A DNA stretch of 64,000 bases from Novosphingobium piscinae (GTDB lineage: Bacteria > Pseudomonadota > Alphaproteobacteria > Sphingomonadales > Sphingomonadaceae): the NCBI RefSeq assembly GCF_014230355.1, contig NZ_JACLAX010000006.1, positions 148,450-212,449 on the forward strand, in the 5' to 3' direction. Below, one piece after another: positions 44,497-52,523 of the stretch (positions within the stretch are counted from its first letter, which is position 1; every line of letters starts with the position of its first letter). A program made the position numbers and the translations under genes. Below the pieces are notes generated by a model. It was not told the origin of the DNA, made no database searches, and saw only the letters and a list, made by a program, of their open reading frames with translations.

Positions 44497-44807
44497 CCGA
44501 CACCATCACACGGCGGCGCATCGAGGTGCTGGCCGACGAGCCGCTGATGCAGGCGATCGAACGGCTCGCGGCAACGGCCGGGATCGACCATTTCACCCTG
44601 CTGCCCCTGCTGGGGGGCAAGGGCCGTTCAGGCCGGTGGCGCGACGACCAGATCTCGGGCGCGACCAGCAAGGTGATGTTCATGGCGGTGACCACCACGG
44701 AACGGGCGGACCATCTGACCGATCTCCTCGAGCCGCTGCTTGCCACCCATCACCTGATCGTGTTGGTCAGCGAGGTCGAGGTCGTCCGGGGGTCACGCTT
44801 CGCCTGA
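44493..44807 (+). CDS. sbtB: PII-like regulator SbtB
   Basis: 104 residues; ATG 44493 overlaps the sbtA stop by 4. Ferredoxin-like PII fold: RRRIEVLADEPLMQAIERLAATAGIDHFTLLPLLGGKG (T-loop follows, SGRWRDDQISG), then VMFMAVTTTERADHLTDLLEPLLATHHLIVLVSEVEVV. In cyanobacteria SbtB trimers bind cAMP/AMP/ADP/ATP and control SbtA. The C-terminal CGPxGC-type R-loop of some cyanobacterial SbtBs is absent (the protein ends VVRGSRFA). Confidence 0.85.
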   Translation: MTDTITRRRIEVLADEPLMQAIERLAATAGIDHFTLLPLLGGKGRSGRWRDDQISGATSKVMFMAVTTTERADHLTDLLEPLLATHHLIVLVSEVEVVRGSRFA

Positions 44808-44864
44808 CCCTCCGGGGGGCAAGCGGTGAGGTTCGGGCTCATCCAGAGCGCAGAGAGAGTAGTT

Positions 44865-45209
44865 ATGATTACGATTTTTGGCATCCCCAACTGCGATACC
44901 GTCAAGAAGGCCCGGACCTGGCTCGAGGCCCGGGGCCTGGCCTATACCTTCCATGACTACAAGAAGCAGGGCGCTGATCCCGCGCGGATCGCCGGGTGGA
45001 TCGCTGCGGCCGGGCGTGAGCGGGTGGTCAACAAGGCAGGCACCACCTTCCGCAAGCTGTCCCCCGAGGACCAGGCCGCGCTGGCCGGGGCCGAGGCGCC
45101 GGTCGTGCTGGCGGCCAACCCCTCGGTGATCAAGCGGCCGATCGTCGAGCATCCCGGCGGGCTGCTGGTCGGCTTCAAGGAGGCGGAGTGGGCCGCCGCG
45201 CTGGGTTGA
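44865..45209 (+). CDS. ArsC-family thiol reductase-like protein (Spx/YffB type)
   Basis: 114 residues from ATG 44865. MITIFGIPNCDTVKKARTWLEARGL puts a single cysteine in the NCDTVKKA motif used by ArsC/YffB, followed by YTFHDYKKQGADPARIAGW and the end LAANPSVIKRPIVEHPGGLLVGFKEAEW. Length and Asn-Cys-Asp-Thr motif fit the arsenate-reductase-like family with glutathione, though true arsenate reduction is not shown. Alone; the RBS GAGAGAG is seen. Confidence 0.88.
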   Translation: MITIFGIPNCDTVKKARTWLEARGLAYTFHDYKKQGADPARIAGWIAAAGRERVVNKAGTTFRKLSPEDQAALAGAEAPVVLAANPSVIKRPIVEHPGGLLVGFKEAEWAAALG

Positions 45210-45219
45210 GCCGCGCCGG

Positions 45220-45783
45220 GTGAACACGCTGGAATGGATCGCCGCCGCGCTGGGCGTGGTCAACATCGCGCTGCTGGTGCGGCGGTCGGTGTGGAACTTC
45301 GCCTTCGGCATGGCGATGGTCGGCCTCTACGCCTTCGTGTTCCGCGAGGCGCGGCTCTATGGCGAGGCGGCGCTGCAGGTGTTCTTCTTCGCCGCGCAGG
45401 GCTGGGGCTGGTGGCTGTGGGTGCGCGCCGGCGGGGCCGAAAGCCAGGTGCCGGTGCGCTGGCTCACCCCGCTCAGCCGGGCGGTGTGGCTGGTGGCCAC
45501 GGCCGCGCTGAGCCTCAACCTCGGCTGGGTGATGCACCGCTTCACCGATGCCGCGCTGCCCTATGCGGATTCGGCGATCACCGGGGCCAGCATCGCTGCG
45601 CAGATCCTGCTGGGCCTGCGCCGGGTGGAGAACTGGGTGCTGTGGATCGCCATCGATCTCGGCTCGATCGCGGTCTACCTCGCCAAGGGGCTCTATCCCA
45701 CGGCCGGGCTCTATGTCCTGTTCCTCGCGCTGTCGGTCGTGGGCCTGCGCGAGTGGATCGCCGCGGCGCGGGTCGCGCGATGA
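45220..45783 (+). CDS. pnuC: Nicotinamide riboside transporter PnuC
   Basis: 187 residues from GTG 45220. Six to seven helices; Trp-rich helices AAQGWGWWLWVRAGG, GASIAAQILLGLRRVENWVLWIAIDLGSIAVYLAKG and LYPTAGLYVLFLALSVVGLREW follow the PnuC pattern. Brings nicotinamide riboside into the cell by facilitated diffusion coupled to its phosphorylation. Its stop overlaps the ATG of the NadR-type kinase that would trap the substrate. Confidence 0.93.
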   Translation: MNTLEWIAAALGVVNIALLVRRSVWNFAFGMAMVGLYAFVFREARLYGEAALQVFFFAAQGWGWWLWVRAGGAESQVPVRWLTPLSRAVWLVATAALSLNLGWVMHRFTDAALPYADSAITGASIAAQILLGLRRVENWVLWIAIDLGSIAVYLAKGLYPTAGLYVLFLALSVVGLREWIAAARVAR

Positions 45784-46301
45784 CCCTCACGGTCTGCTTC
45801 CATGGGGCCGAGAGCACCGGCAAGTCGGTGCTCGCCGCGCGCCTGTCCGCCGCGCGCGGCTGGCCCTGGGTGCCCGAGTATGGGCGCAGCTATGCCGAGA
45901 CGCACGGGACCGCCTTCACCATCGACGACCTGCTCGCCATGGCCCGCGGCCAGGACGACGCCCGCGCCGCCGCGCTGCGCGCGCAGCCCCCGGTGCTGCT
46001 GCTCGATACCGACCCGCTGATGACCGCCGCCTGGGCGCGGATGCTGTTCGGCACGGTGCCCGAGGTCCTGCTGGGCTATCCCAAGGCCGATCTCTACCTG
46101 CTGTTCGCGGCCGACCGGCCCTGGGTCGAGGATGGCACGCGCCTGTTCGGCACGGCTGCCGCCCGCGCCCGTTTCGCTGCCACCGCGCAGGACCTGCTGG
46201 TCGAGACCGGGGTGCGCTGGGCCCCGGTCAGTGGCGACTGGGCCGCGCGCGAGGGGCAGGTGGTGGCGGCGGTGGAGCGGGCGCTGGCGCACCCGTGCTA
46301 G
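45780..46301 (+). CDS. NadR-type ribosylnicotinamide kinase/ATPase
   Basis: 173 residues. Walker A in GAESTGKSVLAARLS, then WPWVPEYGRSYAETHG, DTDPLMTAAWARML, YLLFAADRPWVEDGTRLFG, as in the kinase domain of NadR; the NMN adenylyltransferase domain and DNA-binding domain of full NadR are absent. It would phosphorylate nicotinamide riboside to NMN. ATGA overlap with pnuC places it in an NAD-salvage operon. Confidence 0.9.
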   Translation: MTLTVCFHGAESTGKSVLAARLSAARGWPWVPEYGRSYAETHGTAFTIDDLLAMARGQDDARAAALRAQPPVLLLDTDPLMTAAWARMLFGTVPEVLLGYPKADLYLLFAADRPWVEDGTRLFGTAAARARFAATAQDLLVETGVRWAPVSGDWAAREGQVVAAVERALAHPC

Positions 46302-46327
46302 CTGCGGCGTCCGCTACGGCGGGCCGG

Positions 46328-46825
46328 CTAGCGGCCGGCAGCGGGCCGGGCCTTGTCGCCCAGCGAGCAGCGCTGGCCGGTGTGCGGATCGCGGATCATC
46401 TGGATGGCGATGGTCGCCAGCAGATCGGCATTCCCGGGCGCCGCGGCGAGCGCGGCGGCGATCGTGCCAAGCTGGGCGCAGGTTCCCGGATCGGCCCGCC
46501 CCCCGCCATAGTGGTTGGCGATCGACACGACGTAGCTGTCGTAATCGTCGGCGCTGTCCGAATGGTCGACCCCGAAGTGCGCGCGCAGCCGCGCCTCGGC
46601 CGCCCGGAAGGCGGCGCCGTGGGCGACCAGCACCTTCTCGTAGCTGTCGGCGAAGTTCACCCCCACGCGCTTGCAGCGCAGGTTCGACGCCATCAGCAGG
46701 GTGTTGAGCTCGCTGATCCGCGCTGCGCCCATCGTTGCGGGGGCCCAGCAGGGGCTGGCCAGCGCCGGTCCGGCCAGGCCGAGCAGCGCCAGCGCGGCGG
46801 CGAGGCGGATGGCCGGACGTCTCAT
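46328..46825 (-). CDS. Secreted protein of unknown function
   Basis: 165 residues. Signal MRRPAIRLAAALALLGLAGPALA. The mature part starts SPCWAPATMGAARISELNTLLMASNLRC and has conserved-looking cysteines and HFGVDHSDSADDYDSYVVSIANHYGGG. I do not recognise a family. The overlapping (4-base) gene downstream on the same strand order (46822) suggests the two are co-translated; here this gene is the distal one. Confidence 0.65.
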   Translation of the reverse strand: MRRPAIRLAAALALLGLAGPALASPCWAPATMGAARISELNTLLMASNLRCKRVGVNFADSYEKVLVAHGAAFRAAEARLRAHFGVDHSDSADDYDSYVVSIANHYGGGRADPGTCAQLGTIAAALAAAPGNADLLATIAIQMIRDPHTGQRCSLGDKARPAAGR

Positions 46826-47970
46826 GAGGGGCGGTCGCCCTTGGCCGGGGCTGGCGGCGCGCAGTCGGCGATCGGGACGGCCATCATCGCCTGGAACAGC
46901 TGCTCATAGGCGGCCGAAGCCTGATAGGCGGTCGCGGCAATGCCTTGGTAGGCCTTGGATTCGGCCGCCACCGCGTTCTGCCCGTCGGGATCGCCCTGGC
47001 GGCCATAGTCGTCGTAGAGCCGCTGCAGGGCCTGGAGGTGGGCGATCGCCTTGCGGTTGTTCTCGTCGGCGGCGTCCTTGGCCGGGGTGAAGCGCTCGTC
47101 GTAGAAGGCGTTGCGCTCGACCGCGCTGCAGAACCGCGCCGGCAGCGCGACCGGCTCGGCGCTGCGCAGCACCGGTGCGGTCGGCAGGGACCGGGTGGGG
47201 CCGCTGGCGCCTGCCGCCGGCTCGGTTCGGCCCTGTGATTGCGCCAACGCGGCCAGCTGGGCGGCAAGCGTGAGCGGCGCGGCCGGCGCAGGTGAGGGGG
47301 CGGGGCCTGGGGTCGTCGCTGGCGCGGGAACGGGGGGAGGCGTTGTAGCCGGGGCAGGCGCCGCGGCGGGCAGGGCGGCCGGCGTGGCAGCCGCGACCGG
47401 GGCCGATGGCGGGGCCATAGCAACCGTTGGGGCAGGGGCCACCGGCGCGACCGCGATCGCGGGCGCCGGGGCAGGCGCCGGCGGTGCCGCGGCGACGCTC
47501 ACGGCCGGCGGGGCCGGCATGATCGGGGTGGCAACGGCCGGGGCAGCGGCCGGCGGCGGGCTGGCCGGTGACGGGCTAGCCGGTGACGGCGCCGCAGCCT
47601 GGGTCGGAACCGGCTGGGTCGGAACAGGCTGGGGCGGGGCGGGCTGGCTCTGCGCGGGCTGGCTGGCCCGCGCAACGGACTGCGGCCGCAGCCGTTCGAT
47701 CTTGGCGCGGGCGAGCGGGGCGAAGGTGCCTTCCGGATAGCGGCTGAGGTAGGCCTCGTACTGACCGACATCCTCGCTGGTCGCCACCGATTGCCAGAAC
47801 ACCAGCTCGAACTGGCTGCCCACTCCGGTCCCGCCACTCTGCGCTGCCGCCGGGCTGGCCAGCGCGACAGCGGCAAGGGCCAGTCCATGGGCGAACCACA
47901 CCCGCCGCCGGGCACCGCACCCGCGCGGGCCCGCGGTCCCCGGTTCACGACTGAAACGGCCTGCGCTCAA
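46822..47970 (-). CDS. Secreted Ala/Pro-rich protein of unknown function
   Basis: About 382 residues. I take the TTG at 47970, with GGGGGG eight bases upstream; a GTG at 47901 is an alternative that begins directly at the signal-like VWFAHGLALAAVALASPAAAQSG. A QFELVFWQSV..DVGQYEAYLSRYPEGTFAPLARAKIERL module resembles the C-terminal half-repeat of some caspase-like/TPR proteins. A long Pro/Ala-rich linker (about 150-255) precedes ERNAFYDERFTPAKDAADENNRKAIAHLQALQRLYDDYG. Stop overlaps the next gene's ATG by 4. Function unknown. Confidence 0.6.
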   Translation of the reverse strand: MSAGRFSREPGTAGPRGCGARRRVWFAHGLALAAVALASPAAAQSGGTGVGSQFELVFWQSVATSEDVGQYEAYLSRYPEGTFAPLARAKIERLRPQSVARASQPAQSQPAPPQPVPTQPVPTQAAAPSPASPSPASPPPAAAPAVATPIMPAPPAVSVAAAPPAPAPAPAIAVAPVAPAPTVAMAPPSAPVAAATPAALPAAAPAPATTPPPVPAPATTPGPAPSPAPAAPLTLAAQLAALAQSQGRTEPAAGASGPTRSLPTAPVLRSAEPVALPARFCSAVERNAFYDERFTPAKDAADENNRKAIAHLQALQRLYDDYGRQGDPDGQNAVAAESKAYQGIAATAYQASAAYEQLFQAMMAVPIADCAPPAPAKGDRPS

Positions 47971-48090
47971 ACCCGAATACCCCCCGTGCGAACCCCGGTA
48001 GCCCCCTGGCCAGTTTTTCCCGGAACGATTCGTGCCCAATGCTTTGGGCAGTGCTGTGCCCCAAGACAAGTTTATTGTACGAGGTCGAAC

Positions 48091-48864
48091 CTATTCTGTT
48101 TCCTGTTTTGAAACAGTCACGATGTAGTTGAGCGCCAGGTCGTCCGACAGGTGCAGCCCCTGTAGCGGCGACCAGGCGATGCCGCGCGGTTCGCCCATGG
48201 CCAGGCCCGCGCCAGCGAGCAGGTCGTGCAGCTCGTCCGGGGTGATGAAATCGTCCCAGTGATGCGTCCCGCGCGGGATCCGGCCGAACCGCTCGGCCGC
48301 CTCGACCAGCACCAGGCGGGCGCGCAGCGTGCGGTTGGGGGTGGACAGGATCATCAGCCCGCCGGGCGCCAGCCGTGCCGCCAGCGCGGCGATGAAGGCC
48401 GGCTTGTCGGCGACATGCTCGATGACTTCCATCGAAGTGACGAGATCGAACTGGCCGAGGTCCAGCGTGGCGATGTCGCCGGCGTGGTAATCGATCGTCA
48501 GCCCCGCACCCGCGGCGTGGGCCCGCGCGGCGGCGATGTTCTCGGCGGCAGCATCGACCCCGGTGGTCTCGGCCCCAAGCCGGGCGAGTGGTTCGGCCAG
48601 CAGCCCCGCGCCGCACCCGACATCGAGCGCGCGCTTGCCTGCCAGCGGCCGCAGGCTTCGCGAATCGGCCTGCCAGTGTCCGTCAATCGCGGCGCGCACG
48701 AAGGCGAGCCGCACCGGGTTGAGCTGGTGCAGCATGGCCGATGAGCCCTTGGGGTCCCACCATTCGGCCGCAAGACGGCCGAAATGGGCCGCTTCCTCGG
48801 GGCGGATCGTCGCGCCGGGGCCGGCGGCGGGCGGGGGCGGAGTCATCGGTGTTGCAATAGCCAT
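48091..48864 (-). CDS. ubiG: Ubiquinone biosynthesis O-methyltransferase
   Basis: 257 residues. UbiG features: EEAAHFGRLAAEWWDPKGSSAMLHQLNPVRLAFV, SAM motif LDVGCGAGLLAEPLARLG, DIATLDLGQFDLVTSMEVIEHV and the end GTHHWDDFITPDELHDLLAGAGL. It performs both O-methylations in ubiquinone synthesis. Divergent from lysC with an 81-base gap. Confidence 0.95.
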   Translation of the reverse strand: MAIATPMTPPPPAAGPGATIRPEEAAHFGRLAAEWWDPKGSSAMLHQLNPVRLAFVRAAIDGHWQADSRSLRPLAGKRALDVGCGAGLLAEPLARLGAETTGVDAAAENIAAARAHAAGAGLTIDYHAGDIATLDLGQFDLVTSMEVIEHVADKPAFIAALAARLAPGGLMILSTPNRTLRARLVLVEAAERFGRIPRGTHHWDDFITPDELHDLLAGAGLAMGEPRGIAWSPLQGLHLSDDLALNYIVTVSKQETE

Positions 48865-48945
48865 GCCCCCTTTCTAAAGCGCCCCCGCCCCGCGGTCCAT
48901 GGGACCGGAGGGCCACTGTGTTGCGGATTGGAAGGGAGCCTTCGC

Positions 48946-50202
48946 GTGGGGCGCATCGTGATGAAATTCGGCGGCACCTCGATGGCCGGGACCGAGCGCA
49001 TCCGCCGCGTCGCGGGGATCGTCAAGCGGCAGCAGGAAGCCGGGCACGAGGTTGCCGTGGTCGTCTCGGCCATGTCGGGCGAGACTGACCGGCTGGTCAC
49101 GTTCTGTCGCGAAGCGAACCCGCTCTACGATCCGGCCGAGTACGACGTGGTCGTCGCCAGCGGTGAGCAGGTGACCTCGGGGCTGCTCGCGCTGCATCTC
49201 CAGGCGCTCGGCTGCAAGGCGCGCTCCTGGCTCGGCTGGCAACTGCCGATCCGCACCGATGAGGCCCATGCCAAGGCCCGCATCGAAGAGATCGATTCGG
49301 CGGCCCTGCTGGCCAGCATGGCGGCGGGCGAGATCGCCGTGATCCCGGGCTTCCAGGGGCTGACCGCGGACAACCGGGTGACCACGCTGGGCCGCGGCGG
49401 TTCGGACACCTCGGCCGTCGCCGTGGCGGCCGCGGTCAAGGCCGACCGCTGCGACATCTACACCGACGTCGATGGCGTCTACACCACCGATCCGCGCATC
49501 GTCGCCAAGGCGCGCAAGCTCAAGAGCGTGACCTACGAGGAGATGCTCGAACTGGCCTCGGTCGGCTCGAAGGTGCTGCAGACCCGCTCGGTCAGCCTCG
49601 CGATGAAGGAAAACGTGCGGGTCCAGGTGCTCTCCTCGTTCATCGACGAGTCCGCCCCGCCTGCCGACAGCCTGCCCGGCACGATGATCGTGTCGGACGA
49701 AGAACTTGAAGGACTGGATATGGAACGCCAGCTGATCACCGGGATCGCCGCCGACAAGAACGAGGCGAAGGTCATCCTCACCCGCGTACCCGATCGGCCC
49801 GGCGCCGTGGCGACGATCTTCAGCCCGCTCGCCGAGGCGAACATCAACGTCGACATGATCATCCAGAATGTCGGCCGCGAGCATACCGACACTGACGTGA
49901 CCTTCACCGTCCCGGCGTCGGATCTTGATCGCACCAAGGCGTTGCTCGACGCGCAGCAGGCGACGATCGGCTTCGAGAAGATGACCACCGACGCCAAGGT
50001 CGCCAAGATCTCGGTGGTCGGCGTGGGCATGCGCAGCCATGCCGGCGTTGCCTCGACCATGTTCAAGGCGCTGGCCGATCGCGGGATCAACATCCAGGCG
50101 ATCTCGACCAGCGAGATCAAGGTTTCGGTGTTGATCGATGCCGACGAGGTCGAACTGGCGGTGCGCGTGCTGCACACCGCCTACGAACTCGACGGCGCCT
50201 GA
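48946..50202 (+). CDS. lysC: Aspartate kinase
   Basis: 418 residues from GTG 48946 with AGGGAG upstream. Kinase domain: IVMKFGGTSMAG, then VTTLGRGGSDTSAVAVAAA, YTDVDGVYTTDPRIV. Two ACT domains from about 265: VILTRVPDRPGAVATIFSPLAEANINVDMI and ISVVGVGMRSHAGVASTMFKALADRGINIQAISTSEIKVS, the lysine/threonine feedback site. It phosphorylates aspartate to open the lysine, methionine and threonine routes; dapB and dapE are elsewhere in the window. No lysine riboswitch is evident in the 81-base upstream gap. Confidence 0.96.
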   Translation: MGRIVMKFGGTSMAGTERIRRVAGIVKRQQEAGHEVAVVVSAMSGETDRLVTFCREANPLYDPAEYDVVVASGEQVTSGLLALHLQALGCKARSWLGWQLPIRTDEAHAKARIEEIDSAALLASMAAGEIAVIPGFQGLTADNRVTTLGRGGSDTSAVAVAAAVKADRCDIYTDVDGVYTTDPRIVAKARKLKSVTYEEMLELASVGSKVLQTRSVSLAMKENVRVQVLSSFIDESAPPADSLPGTMIVSDEELEGLDMERQLITGIAADKNEAKVILTRVPDRPGAVATIFSPLAEANINVDMIIQNVGREHTDTDVTFTVPASDLDRTKALLDAQQATIGFEKMTTDAKVAKISVVGVGMRSHAGVASTMFKALADRGINIQAISTSEIKVSVLIDADEVELAVRVLHTAYELDGA

Positions 50203-50389
50203 GCCCGAGCGCCGCCAGCTCCACGCGAAGCTGTGGGCAGACAGGTCGCGGGGCTGGCCTTTATCGGCGCAAGCGGCGATCTGATGGGGCAGGCGCGCGG
50301 CGGGGCGACGGGCCGCGCTGGCCATTTGTTCGTACGTCGTTCGCCGCTCGTGACCGTTCGGGGATTGGACCATTCGCCAGGTAGCCGCC

Positions 50390-51499
50390 TTGCCATACCG
50401 GACCGAGGGTTCCGGTCCTGACGCTTCGATCAAGGTGCTGCTCGTCACCTCGCGCGGGACCGGGCGCTGGGTGCTGCCCAAGGGCAATGTCGGCTCGCGC
50501 AATCCGCCGCACGTCGCCGCGGCCAAGGAGGCCGAGGAGGAGGCCGGGGTGCTCGGGGCGGTCTGCCCGGTGCCGCTGGGTTCCTACCGCTTCCGCAAGC
50601 GGGTGCGCAGCGGCGCCTCGTTGATGGCCGACGTGGATGTGTTCCCGCTCGCTGCCACGCGCGAGCTCGCTTCGTGGGACGAACAGCACGAGCGCGAGCG
50701 GCGCTGGTTCACGTTGCACGAGGCCGCCGAGGCGGTGGTCGAGCCCGACCTTGCGGACCTGTTCCGGTCGTTCGCGCCGGCGGATTTCAGATCGGCTGCC
50801 GCGCGCACGGGGTGGCGCGGTGCGGTGGCCCGGACTTCATCAGGGGTGTTCTCGATGTTTGCATGGTTTCAACGGCTTCTCCCCAAGACCGGAGATTTCT
50901 TCGGGCTGTTCGAGGCCCATGCGGCCACAGTGTTGGCCGCGGCTGAGGCCGTTGTCAGGGTGCTCGAGGGCGGCCCGGCCGCGCACGAACATATCCGCGA
51001 GGTGATCGAGCGTGAGCATGATGCCGACGAGATCACCCGCGAGGTGCTGCACGAAGTGCGCCGCACCTTCCTGACCCCGTTCGACCGCGGTGCGATCACC
51101 GCGCTGGTCGGGGCGCTCGACGACACGGTCGACGAGATGCAGGCGGCGGTCCAGGCGATCGCGCTTTACGAGGTGGCCGACTTCGCCCCGCAGATGCGCG
51201 ACATGGCCGCGATCGCGCTCGATGCGGCGCGGGTCACCGCCGAGGCCATGCCGCTGCTGCGCGACGTGGCGCGCAATGGCAAGCGCCTGCACGAGCTGAC
51301 CGAGCGTCTGGTCCGGATGGAAGGCCATGCTGATTCAGTCCATGCCGATGGGCTCAAGCAGTCGCTGCACGCGCATGGAGCCGCCGACACGTTGCGCTTC
51401 GTCACCGAACGCGAGATCTACAAGCATCTCGAGCGGATCGTTGATGCCTTCGAGGACGTGGCCGATGAGATCGACGGCCTCGTGATCGACCACGCCTGA
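50390..51499 (+). CDS. Fused NUDIX hydrolase and DUF47 (PhoU-like) protein
   Basis: 369 residues in one uninterrupted frame. Residues 1-140: NUDIX hydrolase of the diphosphoinositol-polyphosphate type, PKGNVGSRNPPHVAAAKEAEEEAGV (GX5EX7REUXEEXGU-like). Residues 156-369: DUF47, MFAWFQRLLPKTGDFFGLFEAHAATVLAAAEA to FEDVADEIDGLVIDH, the Pit-linked PhoU-like helical bundle; a decent internal start (ATG 50855, AGGGG 8 bases before) gives the usual DUF47 length. First start is TTG 50390 (AGGT before it) or ATT 50372. It lies 11 bases before pit. Predicted to control phosphate uptake by Pit. Confidence 0.85.
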   Translation: MPYRTEGSGPDASIKVLLVTSRGTGRWVLPKGNVGSRNPPHVAAAKEAEEEAGVLGAVCPVPLGSYRFRKRVRSGASLMADVDVFPLAATRELASWDEQHERERRWFTLHEAAEAVVEPDLADLFRSFAPADFRSAAARTGWRGAVARTSSGVFSMFAWFQRLLPKTGDFFGLFEAHAATVLAAAEAVVRVLEGGPAAHEHIREVIEREHDADEITREVLHEVRRTFLTPFDRGAITALVGALDDTVDEMQAAVQAIALYEVADFAPQMRDMAAIALDAARVTAEAMPLLRDVARNGKRLHELTERLVRMEGHADSVHADGLKQSLHAHGAADTLRFVTEREIYKHLERIVDAFEDVADEIDGLVIDHA

Positions 51500-51509
51500 G
51501 GCCCGGCCG

Positions 51510-52523
51510 GTGCACGAACTCGCCCTGCCGCTGCTCGTCGGGCTGGTCCTGATCGCGCTGTCGTTCGATTTCCTGAACGGCCTGCACGATGCCGCGAACG
51601 CCATCGCCACCGTGGTCGCCACGCGGCTGCTCTCGCCGGTGCGGGCCGTGGCCTTTGCCGCCTTCTTCAACTTTTCCGCCTATTTCCTGACACTGGCCTA
51701 TCCCAGCCTCCACGCCGTGGCCGATACGATCGGCAAGGGCCTGATCGACAAGGATCTGGTCACCCCGCAGGTGGTCTTCGGGGCCCTGATCGGCGCGATG
51801 TTCTGGAACGTGGTGACCTGGCTCAAGGGCATCCCGTCATCGTCGAGCCATGCCCTCGTCGGCGGGATCATTGGCTCCGGCGTGGCCCATGCCGGGTTCA
51901 CCGGGGTCAAGTGGGGCGGACTGTCGAAGACCCTGGTGGCGATCGTCGCCTCGCCGCTGATCGGCATGATGCTGGCGCTGCTGGTCATGCTGCTCAGCAG
52001 CTGGGCCCTCCACAAGGTCACCGCCAACCGCGCCGAGCGCAGCCTGCGGGTGCTGCACCTGGTTTCTTCGGCGGCCTATTCGCTCAGCCACGGGCTCAAC
52101 GATGCGCAGAAGACCATGGGCATCATCACCGTGCTGCTCTATTCGACCGGCTATCTCCACGGCGACTTCGAGGTGCCGCACTGGGTGGCGATCTCATGCT
52201 ACATCGCGATGGGACTGGGCACGCTGTCGGGCGGGTGGAAGATCATCGAGACGATGGGCTCGCGGATCACCAAGCTGTCGCAGCACCAGGGGTTCAGTGC
52301 TTCGCTGGCCGGCTCGATCGTGGTGTTCAGCGCCTCGACCCTGGGCATCCCGGTGTCGACCACGCACACGATCACCGGCGCGATCATCGGTGCCGGCACC
52401 GCGCGGCGGGCCTCGGCAGTGCGCTGGGGTGTGGCGCAGAGCGTGGTCACCGCCTGGGTGATCACGATTCCCGCATCGGCGCTGGTCGGTGCGCTGTTCT
52501 ATGCGCTGACCCGGTTGTTCTGA
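51510..52523 (+). CDS. pit: Inorganic phosphate transporter, Pit family
   Basis: 337 residues, GTG start at 51510. PiT marks: DFLNGLHDAANAIATVVATRLLSP at the N-terminal half and the second copy, SHGLNDAQKTMGIITVLL; also STTHTITGAIIGAGTARR. About ten membrane helices. Low-affinity phosphate:H+ or Na+ symporter. The preceding gene ends with a DUF47 domain, the standard Pit partner. Confidence 0.94.
   Translation: MHELALPLLVGLVLIALSFDFLNGLHDAANAIATVVATRLLSPVRAVAFAAFFNFSAYFLTLAYPSLHAVADTIGKGLIDKDLVTPQVVFGALIGAMFWNVVTWLKGIPSSSSHALVGGIIGSGVAHAGFTGVKWGGLSKTLVAIVASPLIGMMLALLVMLLSSWALHKVTANRAERSLRVLHLVSSAAYSLSHGLNDAQKTMGIITVLLYSTGYLHGDFEVPHWVAISCYIAMGLGTLSGGWKIIETMGSRITKLSQHQGFSASLAGSIVVFSASTLGIPVSTTHTITGAIIGAGTARRASAVRWGVAQSVVTAWVITIPASALVGALFYALTRLF

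Noticed and set aside
48865..48945. Lysine riboswitch ahead of lysC
   Set aside because: Only 81 bases are available and no characteristic stems are seen.
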